45,791 nt of DNA from JBKEDF01 sp047975325 (GCA_047975325.1 JBKEDF010000063.1:1-45791), one strand, 5' to 3'. Positions 15,096 to 24,248 are shown, counted from the stretch's first letter. Numbers and translations are program-made. Notes: a model not told the origin generated them from the sequence alone.

Positions 15096-16046
15096 ATGCG
15101 CAAGACCCTCCCGGCCCTGATTGCCGCAGTTTCGCTGCTGGTGCTGATACCCCTCATCTTTCCCCATCTCAAATTCGTCATCACGCTGGCCGTGGCCAAG
15201 GGCTTTGCCGCGCTCGGCGTGGCATTGTTGCTGCGCGGCGGCCTGATTTCACTCGGCCATGCGATGTATTTTGCCATCGGGGCCTATGCCACGGCTTTTC
15301 TAAGCGAAAAGGCGGGCATCACGGATCTTGCCCTCCTGCTGATTGCCTCAACCCTTGTCGCGGCACTTGCCGGGGCGGTGTTCGGGGCCTTTCTGGTACG
15401 ATATCGGGCAATCTTTTTTGCCATGCTCAACCTGGCGGTTTCAATGGTAATCTTTGCACTCTCATCCAAGCTCTATGGCCTTACAGGCGGCACTGACGGG
15501 ATGCGGGTAGCCGTACCCACAATCTTTGGCTGGGCACCGGGAAAACCCGCTTTTGACAACCTTCTTTTTCCACTTTGCCTGACGCTGATGGTGGTGGTCG
15601 GCTGGCTGGTCTATCGTTACATGCGCAGCCCGCTGGGACACGCACTTTCGGCAATCCACACCAACGAGGTGCGACTGGAATATCTGGGGGTTTCCGCCTG
15701 GTCCACATTGCTGTCCGCCTATACGATCTCGGCCGCCCTGGCCGGGCTGGGCGGTGCCATCGCGGCGATGAGTATTGGCCATGTGCTTCCGGAGTTCGCC
15801 TTCTGGACCGAATCCGGGCATCTGGTGCTGACGGCAGTTCTGGGCGGGGTTGGTGGCGTGGCGGGGCCATTCGTCGGGTCGGTCTTTCTCGAACTGCTGC
15901 ACACTGTGGCAGTGGGCTATGCGGCCGATGCCTGGAACCTGATCACCGGGGTTGCACTGATTGCCGTGATCTTTTTCCTGCCGCGGGGCCTTTACGGCCT
16001 GTTTGAAACCCGCCGCATACAGACCGGGAAGGAGGCTGATCAATGA
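15096..16046 (+). CDS. Liv-type ABC permease, LivM-like
   Basis: The 316-residue membrane protein has several hydrophobic spans. Family landmarks are GGLISLGHAMYFAIGAYA near residue 50, LYGLTGGTDGMRV in the middle, and HLVLTAVLGGVGGVAGPFVG toward the end. It pairs with LivH to form the transmembrane path. Its stop overlaps the LivG start (ATGA), so the permease and ATPase are translated together. The coupling segment SALSAIHTNEVRLEYLGV-like stretch around 180-205 should contact the ATPases. Confidence 0.93.
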   Translation: MRKTLPALIAAVSLLVLIPLIFPHLKFVITLAVAKGFAALGVALLLRGGLISLGHAMYFAIGAYATAFLSEKAGITDLALLLIASTLVAALAGAVFGAFLVRYRAIFFAMLNLAVSMVIFALSSKLYGLTGGTDGMRVAVPTIFGWAPGKPAFDNLLFPLCLTLMVVVGWLVYRYMRSPLGHALSAIHTNEVRLEYLGVSAWSTLLSAYTISAALAGLGGAIAAMSIGHVLPEFAFWTESGHLVLTAVLGGVGGVAGPFVGSVFLELLHTVAVGYAADAWNLITGVALIAVIFFLPRGLYGLFETRRIQTGKEADQ

Positions 16047-16807
16047 CACAGCCTGTCAAGCACGACAATGCACTGCTGCGTGCCGAAGGGCTCAGCATCT
16101 CTTTCGGGGCGATCAAGGCCGCCGATAACGTGGATTTTGCGCTGCAAAAGGATGAATTCGTCGCCATTATCGGACCAAACGGCGCGGGAAAAACCACCTT
16201 CCTGAATCTTGTTACCGGCTATCTCAAACCCCAGAAGGGTGAAGTCTGGCTGGACGGGAATTCCATCACCCGCCTCGCCCCTCGAAAGATTGCGCGACAA
16301 GGAATTGCACGGGCCTTCCAGATCCCACAGCTTTTCACGGATCATAATCTGCTGGACAATCTGATGCTGGCCATTGCGGCCCGCGAAGGCATCTGGCAGG
16401 GCTTCAGGGCATTGAACCGCAGGGCCTATCGCGATGAAGCCATGGAAATCCTTGCCCTGCTCGGGCTAGAGGAGCATGCCGGAACCCTGACGGGAACGCT
16501 GCCCGAAGGCCTGCGCAAACTGGCCGATATCACCCTGGCCTTCGCGCTCGACCCCAAGCTTCTTGTGCTGGACGAGCCTACATCCGGGGTCTCCTCGATG
16601 GAAAGGTTCACGATCATGGAAACGCTGATGGCCGCCATGCGAAAGCGCCGCCTTTCAGCCCTTTTCGTCGAACATGACATGGAGGTTGTCGAGAAATATG
16701 CAGATCGGGTCGTGGTCTGGAATGCCGGCCATGTCATGGCCGAAGGCACACCTTGCGAAGTGATGCAGGACCCTCGGGTTCTGGAAAGTGTCGTGGGGGT
16801 TGTCTGA
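16043..16807 (+). CDS. Liv-type ABC ATPase, LivG-like
   Basis: The 254-residue protein has Walker A GPNGAGKTT near residue 46 and Walker B LLVLDEPTSGVS near 178. The H-loop is in ALFVEHDMEVVEKYADRV, with the typical C-terminal LivG extension. Where LSGGQ is expected it reads LPEGLRKLADI, which lacks the usual Ser-Gly-Gly core; the ATP site that depends on this motif may work poorly or be structural. The gene overlaps livM by four bases and livF by one (TGATG). Confidence 0.92.
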   Translation: MTQPVKHDNALLRAEGLSISFGAIKAADNVDFALQKDEFVAIIGPNGAGKTTFLNLVTGYLKPQKGEVWLDGNSITRLAPRKIARQGIARAFQIPQLFTDHNLLDNLMLAIAAREGIWQGFRALNRRAYRDEAMEILALLGLEEHAGTLTGTLPEGLRKLADITLAFALDPKLLVLDEPTSGVSSMERFTIMETLMAAMRKRRLSALFVEHDMEVVEKYADRVVVWNAGHVMAEGTPCEVMQDPRVLESVVGVV

Positions 16808-17469
16808 TGCTGACTGTCGAGAAACTGAACGTTGAAATCGAAGGCGTCGAGGTTCTGCGCGATGTAAGTTTCGTACTGGATGCGGGCCGTGCCACGGTCA
16901 TGGTCGGGCGCAATGGTGCAGGCAAAACCACCACATTGCGCGCAATCATGGGGCTTTTGCCGTGGAAAAGTGGCTCGGTCCGGATCGACGGGACGGAATT
17001 GGGTAACCTGCCGGGCTATGGGCGCGCCCCTCTCGGGATCGGATATGCCCCCGAAGACAGGCGGCTGATTCCGGAATTCACCGTTGAGGAAAACATCCTT
17101 GTCCCGGCGCTGGTCCGCAAAATGACGGCAGGCGAGAAAAAGCGGCGCCTGGACGAAATCTATGGACTGTTACCGCAGCTTGTTACCCTGCGCGACCGCC
17201 CCGGTGGCGGCGTCTCTGGTGGGCAGGGGAAAATTGTCGCGCTCGGACGGGCCCTGATGCTGGCCGACAAGGTTTTGTTGCTGGATGAACCCTTTCAGGG
17301 GCTCGCACCGGCATTGGCGCTTGAATATGCCCAAACCCTCGCGCATCTGCACAAGAACAAGCAGGATATCGCCATACTGGTCACGGAATCGAGCCCCAAA
17401 CTGCTTGATGCCATTGCCGATTCCACCCTGCATATCGAAAGGGGTGAGATTTCCGACATTGCCGGATAG
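16807..17469 (+). CDS. Liv-type ABC ATPase, LivF-like
   Basis: The 220-residue protein has Walker A GRNGAGKTTTLR, signature GGGVSGGQGKIVALGRALM and Walker B VLLLDEPFQGLAP. After Walker B the switch region reads AILVTESSPKLLDA, so the usual switch histidine is replaced by a TES sequence. The ATG at 16807 overlaps the LivG stop; a longer frame starting inside livG is not needed. It completes the importer. After it, 17470-17631 contains no gene. Confidence 0.92.
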   Translation: MLTVEKLNVEIEGVEVLRDVSFVLDAGRATVMVGRNGAGKTTTLRAIMGLLPWKSGSVRIDGTELGNLPGYGRAPLGIGYAPEDRRLIPEFTVEENILVPALVRKMTAGEKKRRLDEIYGLLPQLVTLRDRPGGGVSGGQGKIVALGRALMLADKVLLLDEPFQGLAPALALEYAQTLAHLHKNKQDIAILVTESSPKLLDAIADSTLHIERGEISDIAG

Positions 17470-17631
17470 GCCACCGCCGGGAACCACAGGCATTTATAAC
17501 GAAGCGACCGGATTTTGATCCGTTCATATCGCTATTTTCATCTTGTAACGCTGATGCTGCGCAGTTTTGATGGTATCAGATTTGCTTCCATCAGCTATAT
17601 CCCCCGATTCACAAAACCCATCGGTCAGAAT

Positions 17632-17666
17632 GAAAAAACCCCCGGCACCCAAGGGCATCGGGGGTT
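17632..17666 (-). terminator. Rho-independent terminator of rpsU
   Basis: On the minus strand AACCCCCG pairs with CGGGGGTT (17659-17666 with 17637-17644), with an inner CCC/GGG stem. Six U residues follow (17633-17638). It lies about 50 bases after the rpsU stop and may also stop plus-strand readthrough from livF. Confidence 0.88.
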
Positions 17667-17718
17667 GATCGTCAGGACGGCCAGGCCGTCCCAGCTTCGT
17701 CTTTGAAACCCGAACGGC

Positions 17719-17925
17719 TCAGAGAGCGCCTTCGCGTTGCGCCTTCTTGCGCGCGAGCTTGCGCGCACGGCGGATCGCCTCGGCTTGTTCCCTTGCCCGT
17801 TTCACGGAAGGCTTTTCGAAATGCTGCTTGAGCTTCATTTCCCGAAAAACACCTTCACGCTGAAGCTTTTTCTTCAGAGCACGGAGCGCCTGTTCGACGT
17901 TATTATCACGAACGCTGACCTGCAT
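17719..17925 (-). CDS. rpsU: Ribosomal protein bS21
   Basis: The 68-residue, very basic protein starts MQVSVRDNNVEQALRALKKK and continues LQREGVFREMKLKQHFEKPS, the S21 core, then an Arg/Lys/Ala-rich helix. S21 sits on the 30S platform near the anti-Shine-Dalgarno region. It is a single-gene unit with its own terminator, diverging from the COQ9-like gene; the 107 bases between them must hold both promoters. Confidence 0.97.
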   Translation of the reverse strand: MQVSVRDNNVEQALRALKKKLQREGVFREMKLKQHFEKPSVKRAREQAEAIRRARKLARKKAQREGAL

Positions 17926-18032
17926 GTGGTTGTCACCACCTTCCTAAGTTAGAATTTGCACGATTGTGCAGGCCTGCGGCTTCTATCAAACTGGCCCTGG
18001 CTTGTCCAGCCAACCAGGCAAAGGAGAATGAC

Positions 18033-18800
18033 ATGCAGCAAGAGGAAACCGACCCGACCGCCGATGCGCGGGCAAAGCTTCTTCAGGCCGCGCTCGCGCA
18101 TGTGCCTTTCGATGGATGGACGGAAACCAGCTTCCGCGCCGCCATCGCGGCATCGGGCCTGCCGGAGGGGCTTGCGCGCGCGCTTTATCCGCGCGGCGGG
18201 GTGGATCTGGCATTGGCCTATCATCGTGATGGCGACACGCAGATGACCCGCGCCCTGGCAACACCCGAAGCAAGGGAGGCAATGGCCCGGATGCGATATT
18301 CCGAACGGGTGGCCCATGCAATCCGCACACGGCTTGAACTGATCGAGGATCGGGAACTGATCCGCCGGGGAACCACGCTTTTTGCCCTGCCTCAACACGC
18401 CGCAGAGGGAAGCAAGGCAATCTGGGGAACAGCCGATGCCATCTGGAAGGCGCTTGACGACAATTCCCGGGATTTTAACTGGTATTCAAAACGCGCCACA
18501 TTATCGGCAGTCTATGGCGCAACGGTCCTTTACTGGCTGGGCGATGACAGTCCCGGCCGGACTGCAAGCTGGGAATTTCTCGACCGGCGCATCGCCGATG
18601 TAATGCGGATCGAAAAGATGAAGGCCGGGTTTCGCGACAATCCCCTTGCCCGCGCCTTTCGCGCCAGCCCGATGGGCCGGGGTTTCGATACCACCCTGAA
18701 CCGGGCGGGCGGGTGCCGACCGCCCACCGCCCGGGATGTCCGTGACGACCTGCCCGGCCATTCCAGCCGACCAATGCACGAGGATCCTGTCGAACCATGA
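18033..18800 (+). CDS. COQ9-family protein (ubiquinone biosynthesis)
   Basis: The 255-residue protein has a TetR-like N-terminal helical part and the COQ9 lipid-binding C-terminal part: GWTETSFRAAIAASGLPEG, ARALYPRGGVDLALAYHRDG, then IWKALDDNSRDFNWYSKRAT and YWLGDDSPGRTASWEFLDRRI. COQ9 proteins bind ubiquinone precursors and present them to a hydroxylase. AAGGAG before 18033 fixes the start. The last 25 residues look like random extension and may be dispensable. The stop overlaps the next gene's start (ATGA). Confidence 0.88.
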   Translation: MQQEETDPTADARAKLLQAALAHVPFDGWTETSFRAAIAASGLPEGLARALYPRGGVDLALAYHRDGDTQMTRALATPEAREAMARMRYSERVAHAIRTRLELIEDRELIRRGTTLFALPQHAAEGSKAIWGTADAIWKALDDNSRDFNWYSKRATLSAVYGATVLYWLGDDSPGRTASWEFLDRRIADVMRIEKMKAGFRDNPLARAFRASPMGRGFDTTLNRAGGCRPPTARDVRDDLPGHSSRPMHEDPVEP

Positions 18801-19801
18801 CCACCACCCTGCCCGAATCGATGCGCGCCATTGAAATTTCACAGCCAGGCGCGCCGGATGTGCTGATCCCGGCAACGGTCCCGGTTCCCGTCCCCCGCCA
18901 TGGTGAAATCATCATTCGCAGCGCCTATGCCGGAGTGAACCGCCCTGATGCATTGCAGCGCGCGGGAAAATACAACCCGCCCGCCGACGCATCCCCCCTG
19001 CCCGGATTGGAGGCGGCAGGCCATGTCGCCGCAATTGGTGCGGGTGTTACACGCTGGAAGCCCGGTGATGCGGTAACGGCCCTGCTGCCCGGGGGGGGCT
19101 ATGCGCAATATGTCCGCACCAATGCCGATCATGCCTTGCCGGTACCTGAAGGCCTGTCGCTGCGCGAAGCCGCCTGCCTTGCCGAAACCTGTTTCACCAC
19201 CTGGTCGAACATGGTCATGCGCGGCGGGCTGAAGGCGGGGGAAAAATTTCTTATTCACGGGGGCACCTCAGGGATCGGGACCACCGCTATCCAGATCGCG
19301 AAGGCCCTTGGCGCGCGGGTCTTTGCAACCGCTGGATCGGATGAAAAATGCCGAAAATGCCTCGAACTCGGTGCCGAACGGGCAATCAATTACCAAAACG
19401 ACGATTTTGTGGCGGAAATGACCGAAATCGGTGGGGCCGATCTGATCCTCGATATGGTTGGCGGATCCTATCTGCCACGCAATGTAAAGGCGCTTACCGA
19501 TGACGGACGGCTTGTTCAGATCGCCTTTTTAACCGGTCCGAAGGTGGAACTGAATTTCGCACAAGTCATGACCCGCCGCCTGACAATCACCGGATCAACG
19601 CTGCGTCCGCAATCGGACCTGGCCAAAGCAAGGATCGCCGAAGCCGTGGAAATGCATGTCTGGCCAATGGTGGAACGGGGCGCGCTTCGCCCGGTGATCG
19701 ACAGCGAATTCGGACTTGACGACGCCGCCGCTGCACATTGGCGGATCGAAAGCCCGGGCCATATCGGCAAGATCGTCCTGAAAATCGATCATGAGGACTG
19801 A
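18797..19801 (+). CDS. NAD(P)H-quinone oxidoreductase, zinc-free medium-chain (PIG3-like) type
   Basis: The 334-residue protein belongs to the quinone-oxidoreductase branch of medium-chain dehydrogenases. AGVNRPDALQRAGKY and GLEAAGHVAAIG lie in the N-terminal GroES-like domain, KFLIHGGTSGIGTTAIQIAKA in the NADPH-binding fold, and GADLILDMVGGSYLPRN follows. The zinc ligands of alcohol dehydrogenases are missing, as expected. The LLPGGGYAQYV segment resembles PIG3 proteins, which reduce quinones by one electron. It is cotranscribed with the COQ9-like gene, and its end faces the convergent Sua5 gene 22 bases away. Confidence 0.9.
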   Translation: MTTTLPESMRAIEISQPGAPDVLIPATVPVPVPRHGEIIIRSAYAGVNRPDALQRAGKYNPPADASPLPGLEAAGHVAAIGAGVTRWKPGDAVTALLPGGGYAQYVRTNADHALPVPEGLSLREAACLAETCFTTWSNMVMRGGLKAGEKFLIHGGTSGIGTTAIQIAKALGARVFATAGSDEKCRKCLELGAERAINYQNDDFVAEMTEIGGADLILDMVGGSYLPRNVKALTDDGRLVQIAFLTGPKVELNFAQVMTRRLTITGSTLRPQSDLAKARIAEAVEMHVWPMVERGALRPVIDSEFGLDDAAAAHWRIESPGHIGKIVLKIDHED

Positions 19802-19823
19802 CCCCTGATCAGGTCATCTCCGA

Positions 19824-20783
19824 TCAGTCGCGCGGCGCCGCCGCGCGGCGCAATCGGTCATTGATCGCGCGACCCAGTCCCGTTTCGGGCACCGGCGCAA
19901 CACCAATCACCCTGTCCCCGGCCCGTCGGTCAGCCTCACGCAGCATATGAAACAGATTGGCGGCAGCCTCCAGCAGATCGCCGCCCGGTGACAGGTTCAG
20001 ATCCGCGGCCGCACCCGGCCTTTCGGGGCCGAAACCTATCAGGAAAAGCCCCGGTATGGCTTGCCGTACATTCAACCGTACCGGAGATTCGGGGGCATAA
20101 TGCGACAATAGCTGCCCCGGCGCATTGGGTTTGGCCGCATCACCCCCATGGGCAAGGGAAACGCCAAGCAGCGCCTCCAGATCTTCCGCCGGAACACCAC
20201 CCGGGCGCAACAGCGTGGCTGTGCCGACCAGACCAAGGATTGTGCTTTCCACCCCGACAGAACAGGCGCCGCCATCCACCACGGCGGCGATACGACCGGT
20301 CAGCCCTTCGGCCACATGCGCCGCCCGTGTTGGCGATATCCGGCCCGAAGGATTGGCGGAAGGCGCAGCCAGCGGCCCATCGAATGCGCGCAACAGCGCC
20401 TGCGCCACCGGATGTACCGGAACCCGGATCGCCACGGTTTCAAGGCCCGCCGTCACCAGGGGGGATATCCCCGCCTCCGCCCGCAAGGGCAGGACCAGCG
20501 TCAATGGTCCCGGCCACAGGGCCCTGGCCACCCCTTGCGCGCGCTCATCGAAAACGGCAATCCGCCGGGCGGCTTCCAGATCAGGCAGGTGCACGATCAG
20601 CGGATTGAACTGCGGCCGCCCCTTCGCCTCGAAAATCCCCGCAACGGCCCGGTCATCACGCGCATCGCCACCAAGGCCATAGACGGTTTCGGTCGGAAAG
20701 GCGACAAGCCCGCCCTGCCGCAAGAGCATCGCCGCACGACGGATCCCTTTGGGGTCAGGGGGCAGAAAGGGAAGGTCCGACAT
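19824..20783 (-). CDS. L-threonylcarbamoyladenylate synthase, Sua5 type
   Basis: The 319-residue protein has the YrdC/Sua5 fold with GGLVAFPTETVYGLGGDAR, IFEAKGRPQFNPLIVHL and APSANPSGRISPTRAAHV. A C-terminal Sua5 domain follows a linker with LRPGGVP and GQLLSHYAPESPVRL. It makes threonylcarbamoyl-AMP from Thr, bicarbonate and ATP for t6A37 of ANN-decoding tRNAs. Length indicates the two-domain Sua5 form rather than short TsaC. The gene diverges from the acyl-CoA dehydrogenase gene. Confidence 0.95.
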   Translation of the reverse strand: MSDLPFLPPDPKGIRRAAMLLRQGGLVAFPTETVYGLGGDARDDRAVAGIFEAKGRPQFNPLIVHLPDLEAARRIAVFDERAQGVARALWPGPLTLVLPLRAEAGISPLVTAGLETVAIRVPVHPVAQALLRAFDGPLAAPSANPSGRISPTRAAHVAEGLTGRIAAVVDGGACSVGVESTILGLVGTATLLRPGGVPAEDLEALLGVSLAHGGDAAKPNAPGQLLSHYAPESPVRLNVRQAIPGLFLIGFGPERPGAAADLNLSPGGDLLEAAANLFHMLREADRRAGDRVIGVAPVPETGLGRAINDRLRRAAAPRD

Positions 20784-20913
20784 GGTTGTGACGCGGCGTT
20801 GGCATTGTCTGGGGCTGGCCTTGCGGTATAGGGCAAGGCAAAAAGGTCATAAGGCCGTAGGCGGCAAATGCCAAGCCACCCGGTCGCAGGCCGCATCGCT
20901 GAAGGAGATTGTC

Positions 20914-22626
20914 ATGTCCTATCGCGCCCCGATATCCGATTTCCGTTTCCTGTTCGATCATGTCCTGGAATTCGATCAGGTCACCGCAACCCCCCGTTTC
21001 GCAGAGGCCAGTCCCGAAACGGTGGAGGCAATTCTGACAGAGGCCGGGAAGCTGTGCGAAGGGGTGCTTGTCCCTCTCAATGCAGCAGGGGACACCCATC
21101 CGGCACGGCTTGAAAACGGGGTGGTACGCAGTTCACCGGGATTTGCGGATGGCTATCGCGCCATTGCGGAAGGCGGTTGGGTGGCCATTGCCGCCGATCC
21201 CGAATTCGGTGGAATGGGCCTGCCGGTTTCCGTTGCAACCGCAGTGAACGAAATGATGGGTTCGGCCTGCCTGGCATTGCAGCTCAATCCTCTGCTGACC
21301 CAGGGCCAGATCGAGGCGCTGGAACATCATGCCAGCAATGAATTGAAGGCGCTTTACCTTCCCAAGCTGATTTCCGGTGAATGGTGTGGCACGATGAACC
21401 TGACTGAGCCGCAGGCCGGTTCGGATGTGGGCGCACTCGGCAGCCGGGCCGAACCCCTGGGTGACGGGACCTATGCGATCACCGGACAAAAGGTGTTCAT
21501 CAGTTGGGCCGACAGTGATTTTGCGGAAAACACCTGCCATCTGGTTCTGGCACGACTGCCGGATGGAGAACCGGGAACCAGGGGGATCAGCCTTTTCATG
21601 GTGCCAAAGTTCATTCCCGATGCCGAAGGCAGGCCGGGCGCGCGCAACAGCCTTTCGGTGGTAAGCCTCGAACACAAGCTTGGCCTGCATGGCTCCCCCA
21701 CTGCGGTAATGCAATATGATGGTGCAACGGGCTGGATCCTGGGCGAACCCCACAAGGGCATGGCCGCGATGTTCACCATGATGAACAACGCCCGCCTGGG
21801 TGTCGGCGTGCAGGGCATTTCGGTGGCGGAAGCCGCCTGCCAGAAGGCGCATGCCTATGCGATGGAACGCAAGCAGGGCAAGACCCCCGTCAAGGGAACG
21901 CAGACAATCATCGCCCATGCGGATGTGCGCCGGATGCTGGCCGAAATGAAGGCACAGACCTTCGGCGCACGGGCCATTGCACTGGCCTGTGCCGTCGCGA
22001 TTGACCTGGCCCGCACCACCGGATCATCCGACTGGCAAGCCCGCGCGGCCCTCCTGACCCCGATTGCCAAGGCTTTCGGCACCGATACCGGAATTGAGGT
22101 TGCTTCCCTGGGGATGCAGGTTCATGGCGGGATGGGTTTCATCGAGGAAACCGGTGCGGCACAGCTTTTGCGCGATGTGCGCGTAACCTCGATCTATGAA
22201 GGGACCAACGGGATACAGGCGATGGACCTTGTCGGCCGAAAGATGATGGATGATGGTGAGGCCGCCTTCCGCCTGATCGAGGAAATCCAGCAAAACGCCC
22301 TTGACCTGCGCAAATCGCATGGCGATCTGGCCAGCGCAACATGGGAGGCCTCCGAAAGTCTGCGGGAAGCAACGGAATGGCTCCTGACCCAGGAGATGAA
22401 CAACCGTTTTGCAGGTGCGGTTGCCTATCTGCGGGCTTTCGCACTGGTGCTGATGGCGTATTACCATCTGCGGGCGGCACATGCCGAGGGTCGGCAGGGG
22501 CCCCGGGCACGGCTGGCCCGGATCGCCATCAAGCGCCTGCTTCCGGCCCATGACGCATTGATCAGGCAGATGCGGGAAGGGGCGGAAGACCTTTATGCAC
22601 TCAGCGATGAGGATCTGGCCGGGTGA
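20914..22626 (+). CDS. Acyl-CoA dehydrogenase, DmdC-like long form
   Basis: The 570-residue protein has the dehydrogenase core with GEWCGTMNLTEPQAGSDVGA, FISWADSDF and MQVHGGMGFIEETGAAQLLRD, plus YEGTNGIQAMDLVGRK. A C-terminal extension of about 120 residues is typical of DmdC/FadE5-like enzymes. The catalytic Glu is probably that of IYEGTNG. They oxidise an acyl-CoA to the 2-enoyl-CoA and pass electrons to ETF. Whether the substrate is 3-methylmercaptopropionyl-CoA or a fatty acyl-CoA cannot be decided. GAAGGAG precedes 20914. The stop overlaps the MBL gene (GTGA). ETF-QO at 27433 can accept its electrons. Confidence 0.93.
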   Translation: MSYRAPISDFRFLFDHVLEFDQVTATPRFAEASPETVEAILTEAGKLCEGVLVPLNAAGDTHPARLENGVVRSSPGFADGYRAIAEGGWVAIAADPEFGGMGLPVSVATAVNEMMGSACLALQLNPLLTQGQIEALEHHASNELKALYLPKLISGEWCGTMNLTEPQAGSDVGALGSRAEPLGDGTYAITGQKVFISWADSDFAENTCHLVLARLPDGEPGTRGISLFMVPKFIPDAEGRPGARNSLSVVSLEHKLGLHGSPTAVMQYDGATGWILGEPHKGMAAMFTMMNNARLGVGVQGISVAEAACQKAHAYAMERKQGKTPVKGTQTIIAHADVRRMLAEMKAQTFGARAIALACAVAIDLARTTGSSDWQARAALLTPIAKAFGTDTGIEVASLGMQVHGGMGFIEETGAAQLLRDVRVTSIYEGTNGIQAMDLVGRKMMDDGEAAFRLIEEIQQNALDLRKSHGDLASATWEASESLREATEWLLTQEMNNRFAGAVAYLRAFALVLMAYYHLRAAHAEGRQGPRARLARIAIKRLLPAHDALIRQMREGAEDLYALSDEDLAG

Positions 22627-23669
22627 AACAGGATCGCAAGGGAGAAATCCGATACCCGTTCGACACCCCCCCTGTCCCGGGAGAAGCGCTGGAGGTCGCT
22701 GACGGGATCCTCTGGATGCGGTTGCCCCTGCCCATGGCACTGGATCATGTAAATGTCTTTGCCCTGGAAGAACCCGACGGCTGGGCCATCATCGATACCG
22801 GGTTCGACAGCCCTGAAACCCGCGCAATCTGGGAACGCCTGATTTCGGGGCCAATGGGCGGCCGTCCCATCACCCGGGTTCTGATCACGCATCATCATCC
22901 CGATCATATCGGCCTTGCCGGGTGGTTTCAGCGCAGGGGGGCGGAACTTCTGACCACCCGGACCGCATGGATCTATGCCAGAATGCTGGTGCTGGACGAA
23001 CAGGACCGTCCTTCACCCGAAGAGATCGCCTTTTGGCAGGGCGCGGGGATGGCCGCCGATCTTCTTGAAGAACGCCGCAATGAGCGGCCCTTCAACTTTG
23101 CCGATGTGGTGGCCCCATTGCCCCATGGTTTCACGCGGTTGCGCGACGGCGATATGCTGCGCCTTGGCCGGCGGGACTGGTTGATCCGCACCGGTGACGG
23201 GCACGCCCCTGAACATGCGACGCTTTGGCAAAAGGACGGGCCACTGATTCTGGGTGGGGATCAGCTCCTGCCGTCGATTTCTGCCAATATCGGCGTCTAT
23301 GCCAATGAACCGATGGCCGACCCCCTGGCCGAATGGCTGCAAAGTTGCCGCCGTTTCATGCCCCATGCGCAGGCGGATCAACTGGTTCTGCCCGGACACA
23401 AGCTGCCCTTTACCGGCCTGCCCCTGCGCCTGCACCAGATGGTCGTGAACCATGAAGGCGCCCTGATGCGCCTGCTGGATCACCTGTCCCGCCCACGCCG
23501 TGCGGCGGAATGTTTCCTGCCTGTTTTCAAACGCGAAATTACCGGCAGCGCCTATGGGTTGGCACTGATCGAGGCAATGGCCCATCTCAACCACCTCTTG
23601 CATCGGGGCGCAATCCGGCGGACCATGGGGAAGGATGGAGCCTGGAGGTGGGAACGCAATGACCGATGA
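22623..23669 (+). CDS. MBL-fold metallohydrolase
   Basis: The 348-residue protein has the metallo-beta-lactamase core with the metal motif HHHPDHIG near residue 90. GWAIIDTGFDSPETR comes before it, and GDGHAPEHATLW, LGGDQLLPSIS and LVLPGHKLPFTG complete the site. A C-terminal helical domain follows. Such proteins often hydrolyse thioesters or lactones, so a role in acyl-CoA turnover with its upstream neighbour is plausible. It starts with GTG inside the dehydrogenase stop and overlaps the DUF6173 gene by 11 bases. Confidence 0.9.
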   Translation: MKQDRKGEIRYPFDTPPVPGEALEVADGILWMRLPLPMALDHVNVFALEEPDGWAIIDTGFDSPETRAIWERLISGPMGGRPITRVLITHHHPDHIGLAGWFQRRGAELLTTRTAWIYARMLVLDEQDRPSPEEIAFWQGAGMAADLLEERRNERPFNFADVVAPLPHGFTRLRDGDMLRLGRRDWLIRTGDGHAPEHATLWQKDGPLILGGDQLLPSISANIGVYANEPMADPLAEWLQSCRRFMPHAQADQLVLPGHKLPFTGLPLRLHQMVVNHEGALMRLLDHLSRPRRAAECFLPVFKREITGSAYGLALIEAMAHLNHLLHRGAIRRTMGKDGAWRWERNDR

Positions 23670-24168
23670 AATCGCAACAATGGCCGAGGCTGAGGAAGGC
23701 ATCGCCCTTCCCATCGCACGGGTTGCGCTGGCGGATCCGGATGCCCCCGAAACCGCCGAGGAACAACCCCTGCCCGCCGCCGTGGCGCGCAAGCCCGTTG
23801 CACAGAAAAGCCCCGCCGAATGGGCCTATGAACGGCTGATCCTTTATCTGAAGAATTTTGAAGAACAGCTCAATCTCGACGAAGAAGCCGCAATGGGTTT
23901 CACCGGCAGTAACGCCGGGGTGCTGCGCATTGAGGGCATCGGTTATTTCGACCCCGATATTGTCACCTTTTACGGTCGCGACGAAAACGGATTGCGCACG
24001 CAGCTTATCCAGCATGTCACGCAGCTCAACGTCATCCTGCGCGCCGTTCCCAAGGATGCAGAGGCAGAACCGGCCCGCCGCATCGGGTTTCGCCTTGCAA
24101 CCGATCTTGAGGAAACCAGCCCCAAAAGCCGCCGTAGCCGTAATGGCACGACGAATGCCAAAAGCTGA
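23659..24168 (+). CDS. DUF6173 family protein
   Basis: The 169-residue protein has a disordered Ala/Pro/Glu-rich start (about 1-50) and a conserved domain, KSPAEWAYERLILYLKNFEE, MGFTGSNAGVLRIEGIGYFD, DIVTFYGRDENGLRTQLIQH. I recall this domain from Rhodobacterales proteins of unknown role. GGAGGTGGGAACGCA precedes the start. No membrane segment is seen. It is the last gene of the dehydrogenase-MBL operon, so a link to acyl-CoA metabolism is possible but unproven. Confidence 0.75.
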   Translation: MTDEIATMAEAEEGIALPIARVALADPDAPETAEEQPLPAAVARKPVAQKSPAEWAYERLILYLKNFEEQLNLDEEAAMGFTGSNAGVLRIEGIGYFDPDIVTFYGRDENGLRTQLIQHVTQLNVILRAVPKDAEAEPARRIGFRLATDLEETSPKSRRSRNGTTNAKS

Positions 24169-24248
24169 AACCGCAGCCCCTCTGCCCGTGACAGTACACG
24201 ATGAATCGGCTAAAGGGCAGAAAACGACCGGAACCGAGGACCTCGACA

